From Allolobophora icterica (Eukaryota; Annelida; Clitellata; Crassiclitellata; Lumbricidae), in assembly GCA_963556255.1 (NCBI GenBank), contig OY744611.1, positions 8,250,974-8,314,973 on the forward strand: 64,000 nt of DNA, written 5' to 3'. Positions 10,082 through 21,252 of the stretch are shown in pieces. The number at the start of each line of letters is the position of its first letter. Within the stretch, counting starts at the first letter, position 1. The notes beneath the pieces are model-generated. The model did no database searches. It was not told the origin of the DNA and worked only from the letters and a program-made list of their open reading frames with translations. Position numbers and translations under genes: made by a program.

Positions 10082-10879
10082 GGTCTTAATCAGCACAGTC
10101 ACCCAAAACATAGGGTCTTAACCAGCACAGGCTCCCCAAATAGAGTGTCGTTTTGAGCACAGTCCCTCCAGAGAGAGTGTCACTTTGAGCGTAATTCTTT
10201 TAATTACATTTAATAGTTTAATTATTTTTAATATATTTTAATTATATTTGAAGTTGTACTCTTGCACGATTTATTTGGACAATTTATGTTATTGCAGCAG
10301 TCTATTTCAGATGTGTATGTTAAATAAACTTATTTCTTGTAGCAATTTTTAAAATATGTTTTTATTATTTTAAGTATATTTAAATTATATTTACAATATA
10401 TTTTAGTTATTTTAAACTTCAAGTGAGCACAGTCAACCTTAGCGGAGTGCACGCATTGGAAGACACTTTACCGTATCCCGCCACATCTTTCACACGTTAC
10501 ACACAGGCGTACAATTTAAATTATATTTACAATATATTATAGTTATTTTTAACTTAACAAATTTGTATAGCGCCATAGCAGAGCGAGGCTTATTTGAATA
10601 TGGTATTGGTGTAGCCTATTTGGTGGGTATTTTAAATACATATTATGTTATAATCTAATGTATATTAAAAGTTGTACTCTTGCGCGACGTATTTGACAAG
10701 TCTATGCATTAGTTGAATAAAAATTCTAAAGTTAGCGTCTTATTTTAAATATAATTAAATCTAAATTAATTTTAAAATATATTTCTAATATGTATTACAA
10801 GCTATATTCTTAAAAGCATGCTATTTGGACAACATATTTTGACATCTTAATAATATGGAAGCGTTTTAAGCAAGAAGAG

Positions 10880-11158
10880 AGAGAGGAACCTTAAGCTAAC
10901 CCTGAGGTAGCCATGGGTATGAAGTGTTAGCAACCTCAGTTTCTTAGACTCGGCATATGAGGGTAGGCGACCAGTCCTCACCCTCACCGTCTCATCTTCC
11001 CACCGACAGTGTTCAGTCAGTGTGCTCATCATAGCTGAGCTGGCTAGGGGTGCAGCAGGAGCAGAAATCGAATCAAATTTCTGATATGGCGGGGATTCGA
11101 TTCCCCGACCTATCCATCGGCAGTTTAAGCATGCTAACCACTACGCCATTGTGAACCC
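10880..11158 (-). repeat. tRNA-derived SINE, family A copy 1
   Basis: On the minus strand the head reads as a tRNA-like sequence: box-A-like TGGCGTAGTGGTTAGCATGC and box-B-like GGTCGGGGAATCGAATCCCC, followed by a body that includes GAACACTGTCGGTGGGAAGA and ends in AT-rich sequence. A second copy is at 43930-44208 and a headless copy near 60300. It is not a functional tRNA because the acceptor and anticodon arms do not fold well. Confidence 0.7.
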
Positions 11159-11394
11159 CTCTCGTTTTAACCAAATATAAGTTTAAATACATTTGATTAC
11201 AAAACGAGAATAAACACAAGTCAATATGTTTTACTGTTGGAAATGTACACACAGACTCTCATTTATTAGCCTATAGTTGAATTCTCTAAATTAATTGTCA
11301 AGAAATATACAAACTGATAACTAAAATAGAAGGAAGAACTCTAAATTATTTGCTAAGAAATATAAAACTGATAAGTAAGGAGAATGAAAAACTT

Positions 11395-11520
11395 GCAATA
11401 TTGAAGATAAGGCAGATTTTAGTGGCGGTGCGGTGGGAAGTGCGCTGGGAGAGGTGGCGGCAGTAGCAGCGGCAGCGGAGGCAGCGGCGGCGGCAGTGGA
11501 AACATGTGGTTTCAATTTGT
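11395..11520. repeat. GC-rich (GGCNGC)n trinucleotide tract
   Basis: Imperfect GGCAGCGGAGGCAGCGGCGG repeats inside the foldback-like element. They encode an artefactual Ala run on the minus strand. The related copy at 44490-44660 has a longer version, so tract length differs between copies. Confidence 0.7.
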
Positions 11521-12138
11521 GGGAATAGAGTGTTTTCCTTTGGAATGCATGTTGCATTTTTAGAGATTTCGGGTGATGGAAGTGCCTGCTATGTTATTTC
11601 TAGATGAGGTTTATTCCCAGAGGTGATTTGTAAACACACAATTTGTAGAAAAAAAGGTATTCCTCAATTGAAGCACACTTGTAAAACATTTAAAATTGCA
11701 TATTTTTGAAGAGTGGTACAGTTTTGGAAAAATTTGGACGACTAGGCGTGATGGTTCTAGCAAGGCGTTGGAGCTGCAATTTGGTAGAAAAGCATGTAAT
11801 CTGTTGCATTTTTGGAGAGTTAGTGTGATGAAATTGATGTGTGACTTAGCTAGAGGAGCGAATCGTGCAGCTCCATGTATTCTTCTAAAGACATGCAACT
11901 TTGAATATTTTCATTATCTGAGGTTTTTCAATTGCACGCAAAATAACTAAATACTAAAAGACACGAGTTGTAGGTTACAAGTTGATTTATTTCGCTAATG
12001 CAGTTTCACAACTTCTCATGCCAATAAAGTTTCTCCCATACGCTCTTGCGACATATGAAAATCCATGCTCGATGTTAAATTCGTTGCCTCATGACAGTTC
12101 CATGCACCTTAAATTTGATAAAGTACAGGGGGATACGG

Positions 12139-12408
12139 AAATTTCGCCTCCGGAAGATTCGCCCTCGACATTTCGCCCCCGGGAAGATTCGCCCCCGGAT
12201 GAAAATGTAACTAAGACTAGAAGCGGGATCTATAATGAAAATGTAAGTAAGGCTAATACAGTTCAAACCAGAAGCTGGATCTATGATGAAAATGTAACCA
12301 AGACTAGAAGCTGGATTAACGATGAATCTTCCGGGGGCGAAAGTTCCGGGGGCGAAATGTCGGGGGCGAATCTTCCGGGGCGAATCTTCCGGGGGCGAAA
12401 AGTCCTAG
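12139..12408. repeat. short inverted-repeat element with CG-rich arms
   Basis: The left arm (about 12139-12199) holds CCGGAAGATTCGCCCTCGAC and TTTCGCCCCCGGGAAGATTC. The right arm (about 12327-12408) holds the same units inverted (GAATCTTCCGGGGCGAATCT). The loop carries three degenerate copies of GAAAATGTAACTAAGACTAG followed by AGCTGGAT. It looks like a MITE or foldback derivative about 270 bp long within the larger element. No target duplication was identified. Confidence 0.55.
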
Positions 12409-12601
12409 AACCAGTACAAGACATGACAGCAATTTATTCACGTTTTTGTATAACCGACATTACCAAACTCTTCAATTTCACGCTCATCAACAGTTGTCAA
12501 CAGTGGAGATGTTAGCAACTTTTAGCATCTGCGGTAGACGGTTTCGCTTGAATTTTAAGATTTCGCTTGCTTTCAAGTTGGGTATCGTTCTAAAATGGTC
12601 T

Positions 12602-12724
12602 TGCTATTGTTGAAGGGTGGGAAGGGAGAGGAAGTGGAGAGGAGGGAGGAGGGAGAGGTGTGGAAAGGAGGGCTGAAGGGAGGGTAGAGGGTAGGGGAAG
12701 GGAAGGAAGGGGATTTGAGGGAGG
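12602..12724. repeat. polypurine tract
   Basis: About 120 bases of almost uninterrupted G and A (GGGAGAGGAAGTGGAGAGGA type) on the plus strand. It has no coding meaning and could form triplex DNA. Confidence 0.6.
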
Positions 12725-12839
12725 GTGACGTTTTAAAATGGACTTGAAACTGCTAGGGTTGACTGCGCTCACTTGAAGTTTAAAATAAATAAAAGTAAAT
12801 AAAAGTAATTTTGTAATATATAGAAACAAATTTAAATCG

Positions 12840-14742
12840 GTAAAAAAGGACTGAGAGACTATATTATGAATTAGAGTTTCAAAAATACAATAATAACTTT
12901 AAAAAGCAGTGGCAAATTATAAAGTCGATCCTTAAAACAGAAAACAGAAATACTAGAATAGATTTAGTGGACTCAAATGGGATGCTGATTGAGAATGATG
13001 AAACCATGGCTAATAAATTTAATAGCTATTTTGCAAGTATACCCAAAATTTGGCTGATAAGATCCCAGCCTCACCCAACTCATACGATAAAGATATGAAA
13101 TCTCCCTGCATTAATTCCCTAGCTCTATATTTAACTACCCCAGATGTATGAAAGGGTTAATAACCACCTAATCAAAAATGACATACTCTACTCGATGCAA
13201 CATGATTTCAGAAGAGGACATACAACAGCTATATCCCTTATCAACTTGCAAGAACAAATCTCATCAGCCATTGACAAAAATGAGTTCTCAGTTGGACTCT
13301 TTATTGACCTTGCAAAGGCATTTGATACTGTGGACCACGGTACATTGCTTTAAAAACTCCATTTCTACGGAATGAGAGGGATCACCCATCAATGGTTCAG
13401 TAGCTATCTCAGTGATAGATACCAGAAGGTCCTTTGTAATGGGATACTATAAAAATCCATACACGTTAAATACGGAGTCCCACAGGGATCTAACCTAGGC
13501 CCGCTCCTTTTCTCATATACATCAACGACCTACCGAATGCCTCAAATATTTTGAACTTTATCATTTTTGCTGATGATACCAGTGTGTTTCACTCACACAA
13601 GTCTCTCATTGATTTATATCAAATTATAAACTCAGAAATTATTTATCTGGTTGATTGGTTTAGAGTTAACAAACTATCGTTAAATATATAAAGAACTAAT
13701 TTTATCTTATTCAGGTCTCATAGGAAACTTGTCCCACAAATAAACATTGATCTACTCATTGATGGCATTAAAGTTCCTCGGGTAACTTCTACCAAATTTC
13801 TTGGGGTCTGCATTGAACAGCATCTAAATTGGTCCGAGCATATCAAAGTCGTATCTGCAAAAATTGCTAAAAAATATAGGGATACTAAGTCGCCTAGCAT
13901 CGTATGTACCCCAAAAAACCCTAATAAACTTTTATTATTCGCTAGTATATCCTTATCTAGCATATTGTAGTATTGTCTGGGCTTCTAATTATGCCCAAAG
14001 ACTGTACAAATTGACCATTCTACAAAAAAGAGCAATAAGAGTGATTGCAAGGATAGCCCCTAAGTCGCATACTAAACAACACTTCATCAAATTAAGTATA
14101 CTTGGAGTTGATCAGATTAATATTCTACAACTATGTGAATTTATGTATAAATATACACACAACTTATTACCTAGTATCTTTAAAGATTACTTCAACTTAT
14201 CTTCCGACACTCATGGATATCCTACCAGACAAAGTGAATTCTGCCGAGGGGTCTCTGCCCGCACCAATACCAGGAAGTTCGCCATAAGAGCCACTGGTCC
14301 ATCGGCCTGGAACGGTATCCCCTCAGAGATTCGTCACTTGACAAATCTGTCTTCGTTTAAGAAAACTTTGAAATCACATATTATGGAATACTTAGTTAAA
14401 TAGGTCATGCTGCCCTAGTTACTATCTTGTCAATTTTAGTTAAGTTTTCATCTAGTTAAGGTTATTTAGGATTTCACCAGCTGTGTAATGTGTATGTCAT
14501 ATTTTGTTTCTCTACAGTGAAAAGAGGCTATAATATAAACGTTTATATTATGAGAAAGCCATTCGATATTTGTTACTATTGCATTTATGTTACATGGGTA
14601 ACCCTGCATAGTGGGCCTATAGCCCTTTTGGGTTACCATTATTTTGTCGCCAAAACTTACCTGCCTTTTTTGTACACTGATTTTTGTTGTTTTGTTGTTT
14701 TTTGGTTACAATAAATCCTTGATTGATTGATTGATTGATTAA
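12840..14742 (+). mobile_element. 5'-truncated non-LTR retrotransposon (LINE) with broken RT
   Basis: The plus strand carries reverse-transcriptase landmarks in decayed frames: FKKQWQIIKSILKTENRNTR upstream; GLFIDLAKAFDTVDH (about 13300); YGVPQGSNLGPLLF (about 13470); an FADDTSVFHSH catalytic motif (about 13565); TKFLGVCIEQHLNWSEHI (about 13795); and a C-terminal region (13864-14403) with YSLVYPYLAYCSIVWASNY and GPSAWNGIPSEIR. Stops interrupt the frame near 13353, 13450 and 13690. The 3' end is a (TTGA)n tail at 14722-14742. The motif set points to the Jockey/CR1-type group. It sits inside the right arm of the foldback-like element. Confidence 0.8.
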
Positions 14743-17700
14743 AATAACTAAAATATATTGTAAATATAATTTAAATATACTTAAAATAATAAAATACATA
14801 TTTTGAAAATTGCTACAAGAAATAAGTTTATTCAACATACACATCTGAAATAGACTGCTCCAATAACATAAATTATCCAAATAAATCGTGCAAGCGTACA
14901 ACTTAGAATTCAAATATAATTAAAATATTTTAAATATAATTAAACAATGTTAAAAATAATTAAAGGAATTACGCTCAAAGTGACACTATCTCTGGAGGGA
15001 CTGTGCTCAAAACGACACTATATTTGGGGAGCCTGTGCTGGTTAAGACCCTATGTTATGGGCGACTGTGCTGGTTAAGACCCTGTGTTTTAGATGACTGT
15101 GCTGGTTAAGACCCTATGTATTAGGGAGCTGTGCTGGTTAAGACCCTGCAAATTTCTGGACTATAAGATCTATATTTAACTACTTATACATTATCACATA
15201 CATACATTAGGGAATTTAGGGTGGTAGTGAAAAAAGTATTTTTTAAATAATGCCTGGGACACCCCATAGTTCTGTTCGTATTGGTAGTAGTAACTCATGT
15301 GCAAAATCTTTTTAAAATATTCCATTATTTAGGCGTGCCACATGACAACTTAAATTTTGCATATCAACTGTCCTGTTTTTTAGGAACTGGATGAAAATTA
15401 AACACTTCTAGAATTTATTATTTCATTACTGTAATATGTGATGAGTGCAATGTACCATGGATGGTTGGATACCTTAGTCTCTGATGATTTGTTTTATAAA
15501 TAAATGATTAAATAATAAATATATAAATTAGAATCAAGTGGAGCTGAGGAGTAAATAAATAATTGTTTTTTTTAAACAATTCTCTGGACTTTTGTAGTCT
15601 GTACATTTAAGGCTTTTCTAAAGCTTAATTAATTATTTACTTACTTACTTACTCACACTATCCCACTATATTCATAATCCATTTCAAATTTATTACATTT
15701 TGAAGTTGTCCTTGGAGATGTTTTCAAGGCTCTGGCTGAACCATTTGGTGGACCTGAAATACCTATGTTTAAACGATGTCAGAATGCATGGCCTTCGATC
15801 GCCCAGGACATGATTGCTGATGGTTTGTCAGATGATGAAATTGCTGCAGTGTTTAACAATAACAAAGAAATGATGCAAGATGCTGTTGAATTTGCAGTGG
15901 AATGTTTGCAGAAAGAGAGCCAGTCGCGTAATGATTATCTAGAGCAGAGGTTCCCAACCAGGGGTGTCCGCACCCCCAGGGGGTGCGAGATGGCATTTCA
16001 GAGGGTGCGAGAAAGAGTAGGTAAACTTTTTTATCGGCTGATAGAAAATCCGTCACGATATTAACTCATCACAAAAATTGTTTGCATTGAAGGTGAGCTC
16101 ACATTTATTTTATTATAACAGAACTTGATATAAATAAATGTAATAATTGTGTGTGCATGTGTGTATACTCACTGAGCAGTATTTGTATCGTACTGCAACC
16201 GGTGTCTTGCAGTGTGCCGGCATTTGTAGGTCATTATTTTTGCTTTGAGTGCAATGTCATTCGTTTTCATTCATTTTGATAATTTATATAGCCCCTCTTA
16301 AAGAAACCTACTCAGAGGTGCTCCCAGTCCAGCCACGGTTAAAAAGAGAAGACATAGGGAGACGGTAGAAAACAGGTGAATTGCCTCGTGGAAATAGGCG
16401 CAAAGAAGGTGGGAGCCCATTCCACGTAGAGGGGCCAGCCACTGAGAAGGCACGACGCTGTTTAACAAGAAGCGGGACCGAGGAACCAACAGCTCCCCTT
16501 CAGTTGCAGAACGCAGAACTCGGCAGGACATTAGGCCAGAGAGCGGACAGCAGAGATCAGATAGGTACAGGGTCCGATTTGCCGGGGGGGTCGGGGGGGT
16601 TGAACCCCCCTGCTTCTTTTTTTGACCCCCATGCTTAAAGCCTTTGGCCGACCCCCGAGGGGGTCGGCTTGACCCCCTCAAATTTATTACCCTCAGTCCT
16701 ACACCAAACGACTCCATTATGACCAATCGCAAGAAATACGGCCTTGTCACCTTTGGGTAATTATTTATTATTCAGTCGGTACCCTAATTTTGAAATATCG
16801 CATTAATATTGTTCACGAGTAGCGCTTTAAGCCTGGCATCTTCAGCTGTTGAGAGATATCTTACTTTAACTCGAGCTGAGGCAGTCTTCTGATGTAGGCA
16901 GAGGCAGTGTACGAGATATTTTCACAGGGCATAACCAAACAGTTCGCATACAGCAGGCAACAAACGGACAGAGGTCCCTCCACAAGCCAGCGCCCTCAGG
17001 CGAGGAACCCGGGATAAAGGCGTCTTTATGCCCGGGGTCCTCGCCTGGAGCATAATTATCAGCTTCAACGGTACGAGGATCCAGTTTCGGGGTAAAGGTC
17101 GTGCAGACAGTACGTGGTATTCTGTCAGAGAGATCCGCTTTTGACCTTGGGTGACCTACACTACAGTGCATGCACATCTATAGTTACCATTGCACAGCTG
17201 TAGGCCTAGGCAATTCTGTAATTTTTGTGCTGGCAGTGGCTTTGAGACACGCAGTCTTATAGAATTCGACCTTTAAAATTATATGTATTCTATCAGGCCA
17301 CACAATACAGTTTGAGTTTGCAAATCAGTATTACATAGTATAATTTTAAGAGTCTCGGTACCATAATTTCAGCCGACAGACAGGAACATAATTGGAGGTC
17401 GGCATAAGGGCCATTAATCGGCCTAGTGGCTCTCAAAAACGCGGTAAGTAAAGAAAAAACATCTCAAAATGAGAAAGTACTTGCAAAGACACCCCGTATT
17501 TTACTGCTTTCCTTCAAGCAACAGCTATTAGTACATATTAGTACATCTGCCGTCACCGTGGATGATGGTCAAAATGCAGGCTCATCTGAGCCTAATGTTA
17601 CTGGTGGTTCTGCAGTTGTTGCTGCGCCTGTGAATAAGCTGGTTGCCGCAACTTAGCTTTTTGGGCGCTATAGAAGTCTCGAGATTACGATTGTTGAAAA

Positions 17701-18245
17701 ACTGCCAGTTCAACAACGTTGCTGTTCGGAACTCTGCTCCTGACTCTGTTGTGGAACGGCAGAATATCTTCGAACAAAAACACGTCATCAAAACGTACGT
17801 CTCCTAACATTGGATTATGGTCGAGCGCCCTGCAGAAGCCCCGCACTCTGCTTCAGAGAAGTTTCCGATTGACAATTTTCTGCCCATCGTGGATCAATTC
17901 ACAACCGAGTTGACAAGAAGGCTAGCATCATACGAACGACAATGCTCAAGGTTTGGTTTTCTATATAGGCTTGAATTATGTATAGTGATGAAGAAATACA
18001 CAACTCAGAGAAAATCCATGTAGCAATATATGGCGATGACCTCGATGAAAGCCATGGCAATGAGCTCATAATATGCAGTGTTCTTATTTTTTTTAAATGT
18101 TTAAATACGAGACAGGTAGCGCATACCTCAACATATGTCAGGGGCAGTTCATGCACCAATTAATACTTGACAAGGTGTTGAAAGTTTATTTCAAAATGTG
18201 GAAATTATGCTATGAATGTACATGGTGCTCATATAGTCACATAGT

Positions 18246-18422
18246 CAGTGCTCGAAATGGACCGGAACGCACCGGAACGCCGTTCCGGTTCGTCAAATGA
18301 ATTTAGCGTTCCGTTCCGGTTCGTCAAATGAATTGTTATGGAAAATACTATGAAATTAACGTGAATGCTCCCATATCTTTGACTAGCGTTCCGTTTCGTA
18401 AAATTTTCCATTTCGAGCACTG
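18246..18422. mobile_element. hAT MITE, innermost of three nested
   Basis: 177 bp with ends CAGTGCTCGAAATGGA and TCCATTTCGAGCACTG (one base differs in the next positions) and an exact 8-bp duplication CACATAGT (18238-18245 and 18423-18430). The interior has a repeated GTTCCGGTTCGTCAAATGAA. No coding capacity. Confidence 0.9.
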
Positions 18423-18462
18423 CACATAGTCACAAACTGTAGCGCTGACTAAATGGCAGTGA

Positions 18463-18561
18463 ATGCTCATTTTCTAAGTTGAACTTCAACTTAGAAAATG
18501 AGCATACATAGAGTACTCAATCACAATCTGGGCGGCAGATTGTGATTGAGTACTCTATGTA
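18463..18561. repeat. two adjacent perfect palindromes
   Basis: The first is two 21-nt arms (18463-18483 and 18485-18505) separated by one base. The second is 26-nt arms (18505-18530 and 18536-18561) around a GGCGG loop. They touch each other and lie inside the decayed hAT transposase. No terminator or RNA gene context is evident. Confidence 0.9.
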
Positions 18562-19812
18562 CAAACAAGGCCAACATATGGGGTTCATCTCGCAACTCTT
18601 GAGCAGACAATGAAGATTCTGCCCATTTCGTCTGCAGCTTGGGAGCGTGGCTTCAGCCAGATGAATTTGCAACATACAACAGTACGAAACCGGCTGGCTG
18701 CTGGACCCATCAGCAACCTGCTGCATGATGATCGGCATTAACGGACCATCGCTGAGGCATTGGAATGTCAGGAATGATAGGAAATACGTTATTTCCTGGC
18801 TGATATCTGGGCGCCATGGTGCCTTAGATAAGCCAGCTGGCATGGCGACTATTGTGCCAGAACAAAAGTGGACAGCTTTTTTAATAGTGACTGCACTAGT
18901 GTACTTGGTGCACTGGTTCTTTGGGTTTGCTAGTATTTCCAGTGACAGTACTTGGTGCAATGGTTTGTTAGCTTTGGTTGTGTACTTATATTTCATCTTT
19001 CAGTGCAATTTGGTCACATCTGACGCTTGTGTGTACAATTTGTTGTTCCTATTAGCAAGACCCCTCCCCACTGTTAAAGGTGGGGACACACCATACATTC
19101 CCCCCAAATTTTGAGGAAACACCAAAAAAGGTAAAAAATATTTCGTGCACGAGTGCGAAAACATTTGTTAACTTCTCCTTTGACCAGATCAGTTCAAAAC
19201 TCTTTTTTACCAGATCAGTTCAAACACGATCGCCGCCAGTGCCTATTAGTATACTTCAGCTAAACTGCGACTGAAAACTCCTTTTAATTTTTAAATTGTT
19301 TTTCATATCACGTTTGTATCATAGTCGACTGTTGGTCATTGCAGAATCTGGACATAGTATGAAAGTTCATTAACTTCATTTAAAAAATAACGAGTAAATA
19401 ATTAATTATGGCTTAATAATTTTTTTTATAGATTTCCGACCTCCCTGCTTCTTTTTTGACAAATCGGACCCTGGATAGGTAAGACGGAGCTTCACCAGAG
19501 AGTGACCCCAAACTAGAGAAGCAGTCCTATAGAAGATGCGCTGCACCTTCTGTAACGACGCTTAATCCAACCACCTCTTACGTCACGACTCCTAATCCCA
19601 CCACACCTAACGTCACGGGACATATTTTAACACTACTCCTTTTCTTACTACTGCAAATCCCACCATATATTGACATTATATTTTGAAAGAAGCAATGAGC
19701 AGGAAATTTTTTTGTCAAAACGGGCTTTATGAACAGGTAAATTAGTTCATATTTTTCTCTTGCTGCTTCGCAGATTAACCCTTCATTTTTCATCATGTCA
19801 AAAAGAAAGAAA

Positions 19813-19905
19813 TGGAATGATGAGTATGTACGCTTTGGTTTCACTTCCACAACAGGAAATGATGACTTGCAAAAACCCCAGTGCATTCTTTGTAGCGTTA
19901 TGAAT
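19813..19905 (+). pseudogene. N-terminal BED-type fragment of a hAT transposase
   Basis: ATG is followed by SKRKKWNDEYVRFGFTSTTG and LQKPQCILCSV, the start of ZBED5/SCAND3-like hAT transposases including the first cysteine pair of the BED zinc finger. The frame stops soon after, where element 1 has lost the rest of the gene. Confidence 0.6.
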
Positions 19906-20880
19906 TTATATGTGCATTTTATGCACTAAGTTAAAAGCTAATTTTAGTTCAGTTTGTTCACCCACAGCAGGCCTATTGTATGAGTGTATGTGGTCCAGTC
20001 TGTGGTTTGAAAAATAGAAATGTGACTTAGTCGTCTTCAAATGTGATATGACTTTTGTAGGGGTGCGAGCGCTAATCAAATATTTCCAAGGGGTGCGAGG
20101 CTTAGAAACGGTTGGGAACCCCTGATCTAGAGCTCTTGGAACTTGCACTGATCTACATGGGTCATGCCCCACTTCAAGGGTTGCATTTTACAGCTTCTGG
20201 TGTCGTGCACAGGGCCAGGTGCATGGCCAAGGCCATCATTCTATTCTCACAAAGTATTCCTCTTTCTAACTCAATTCCGAATTACCTTCCGGGAAAAAAT
20301 TTACCATGTTACCTGAACCTGTTCATCTGCTTTGTTTATCTCAGATCCTGGTTAACAGCATCACACTCTATAATTCTCTATTCAATCACCGCAAATGATC
20401 TAACACGTTTCCAACGCATCGTGAAATTCAAATCGATAAATCTGAATGTGGCTGCAAAGGCACTTTCCCGTCATACTTGGTACCTCTGTGAAAAATTGGC
20501 CAATTTCTGTTTTGTCGATGACCGCATTGACGCTGCTACCAAAGCCTTGCTGGTGCAGCAAATGAGAACCAAAGTTGGTGCTGGTATTCCATCCAAATGT
20601 CCACATATTACTGTCGACACAGCTTCATGTAGGCCTACTCTCAGTCAATGATTTTGTGACTTCAAACATGATGAACACTGCGTATCCCCACTGATTGGCT
20701 GGAGAAAGATCCAACTTCGTGGAAACAGGACAGAATCTATTTGGGTTGTCATCAGACTGTAGAAAATGTTAAGTGTGGTGAATGATAGGGCAGAAGAGGG
20801 AGTGGAACTGGTCCACGAATACAATCAAATACTGACCAAGGATGAAGATCAAAAGCAGGCCTTGCTCCTTGTGGTGCCCG

Positions 20881-21252
20881 AGCATCCATCCATCCATCCA
20901 TCCATCCATCCATCCATCCATCCATCAATTCATCCATCCATCATTTCATTCATCCATCCACCAATTCATTCATCCATCCATCTATCCATCCATCAATTCA
21001 TCCATCCATTCATTAGTCTATCCTGTCATTCATTCGTCCATCAAACCATCCATCCATCCATGCATTCGTCCATCCATCCATCCATTCATCCATCAATCCA
21101 TCCATTCATTAGTCTATCCTGTCATCCATTCATTCATTCGTCCATAAATCCATCCATCTAATCATTCGTCCGTCCGTCCGTCCGTCCATTCATCCATCCA
21201 TCAATCCATCCATTCATTAGTCTATCTTGTCATCCATTCATTCATTCGTCCG
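20881..21252. repeat. (CATC)n microsatellite
   Basis: About 370 bases of CATC, CATT and GTCC units with a higher-order block (TTAGTCTATCCTGTCATCCA) present three times. It produces artefactual Ile-His-Pro-Ser ORFs. Confidence 0.9.

Larger units (their letters stand above)
10082..15148. mobile_element. foldback-like element with long inverted arms, hosting a LINE
   Basis: The left arm (about 10082-10445) contains AGGGTCTTAACCAGCACAGG, GTCGTTTTGAGCACAGTCC, TTATTTCTTGTAGCAATTTT and CAAGTGAGCACAGTCAACC. The same blocks appear inverted in the right arm: CTGTGCTGGTTAAGACCCT (four times, ending 15148), AAATTGCTACAAGAAATAAG (about 14810) and GTTGACTGCGCTCACTTG (about 12757). The right arm is split by a LINE that ends at 14742. 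Subterminal blocks are tandem and variable in number. No transposase was found. A related copy of the left arm and adjacent interior lies at about 43380-44660. Classification is open; no clear target duplication was seen. Confidence 0.65.
17426..18741 (+). pseudogene. decayed hAT transposase of element 2
   Basis: Plus-strand pieces are visible: a non-diagnostic 76-residue frame (17426-17656); a middle segment with IDNFLPIVDQFTTELTRRL (about 17865-17925), typical of the hAT insertion region; and the C-terminal dimerisation region (about 18590-18741) with KILPISSAAWERGFSQMNLQ and LAAGPISNLLHDD before a TAA stop. Between them lie a 177-bp MITE and two palindromes, so it cannot be expressed as an enzyme. 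The catalytic aspartates could not be identified. Confidence 0.6.
16568..19473. mobile_element. hAT element 2, nested in element 1
   Basis: Inverted ends CAGGGTCCGATTTG (16568) and CAAATCGGACCCTG (ending 19473) are flanked by an exact 8-bp duplication GATAGGTA (16560-16567 and 19474-19481). Near the left end is a strongly GC-rich subterminal region with inverted GGGGGTCGG blocks. The interior carries decayed hAT transposase pieces on the plus strand. It must have inserted after element 1. Confidence 0.9.
15945..20124. mobile_element. hAT element 1 (outermost of three nested)
   Basis: The ends are inverted: CAGAGGTTCCCAACC at 15945 and GGTTGGGAACCCCTG ending at 20124. The flanking 8 bp ATCTAGAG is duplicated exactly (15937-15944 and 20125-20132). 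This is a textbook hAT insertion. Subterminal GGGGTGCGAG units occur at both ends. Without the inner element it is about 1.27 kb, so it is a deletion derivative. It keeps a transposase start (MSKRKKWNDEYVRFGFTST) near 19813. Confidence 0.9.
15690..20880 (+). pseudogene. repetitive ORF of unknown mobile-element type, split by nested hATs
   Basis: Coding sequence before the insertion (LAEPFGGPEIPMFKRCQNAW ... AFECL-like helix ... RNDYLE, ending 15944) continues directly after it at 20125 (LLELALIYMGHAPL ... GVVHRARCMAKAIILF ... ALSRHTWYLCEKLANFCFVD). A later piece (about 20766-20880) reads [20 protein letters not shown] then [14 protein letters not shown] and runs into a CATC microsatellite. 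I recognise these motifs from a multicopy ORF common in invertebrate genomes and probably carried by a transposon, but I cannot name its class or activity. There are internal stops near 20652 and frameshifts in addition to the 4.2-kb insertion. Confidence 0.5.

Noticed and set aside
11090..11160. tRNA gene
   Set aside because: Boxes A and B are present, but the acceptor and anticodon arms do not form a proper cloverleaf and a long non-tRNA body follows. It is a SINE head. Same for 44135-44208, 38219-38290 and 49845-49930.
11982..12515. 177-residue ORF as a gene
   Set aside because: It runs through the inverted-repeat element; the sequence is repeat translation with no domain or splice support.
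16298..17177. Minus-strand ORFs in the hAT elements
   Set aside because: They span the element ends and GC-rich subterminal repeats and show no transposase motif.
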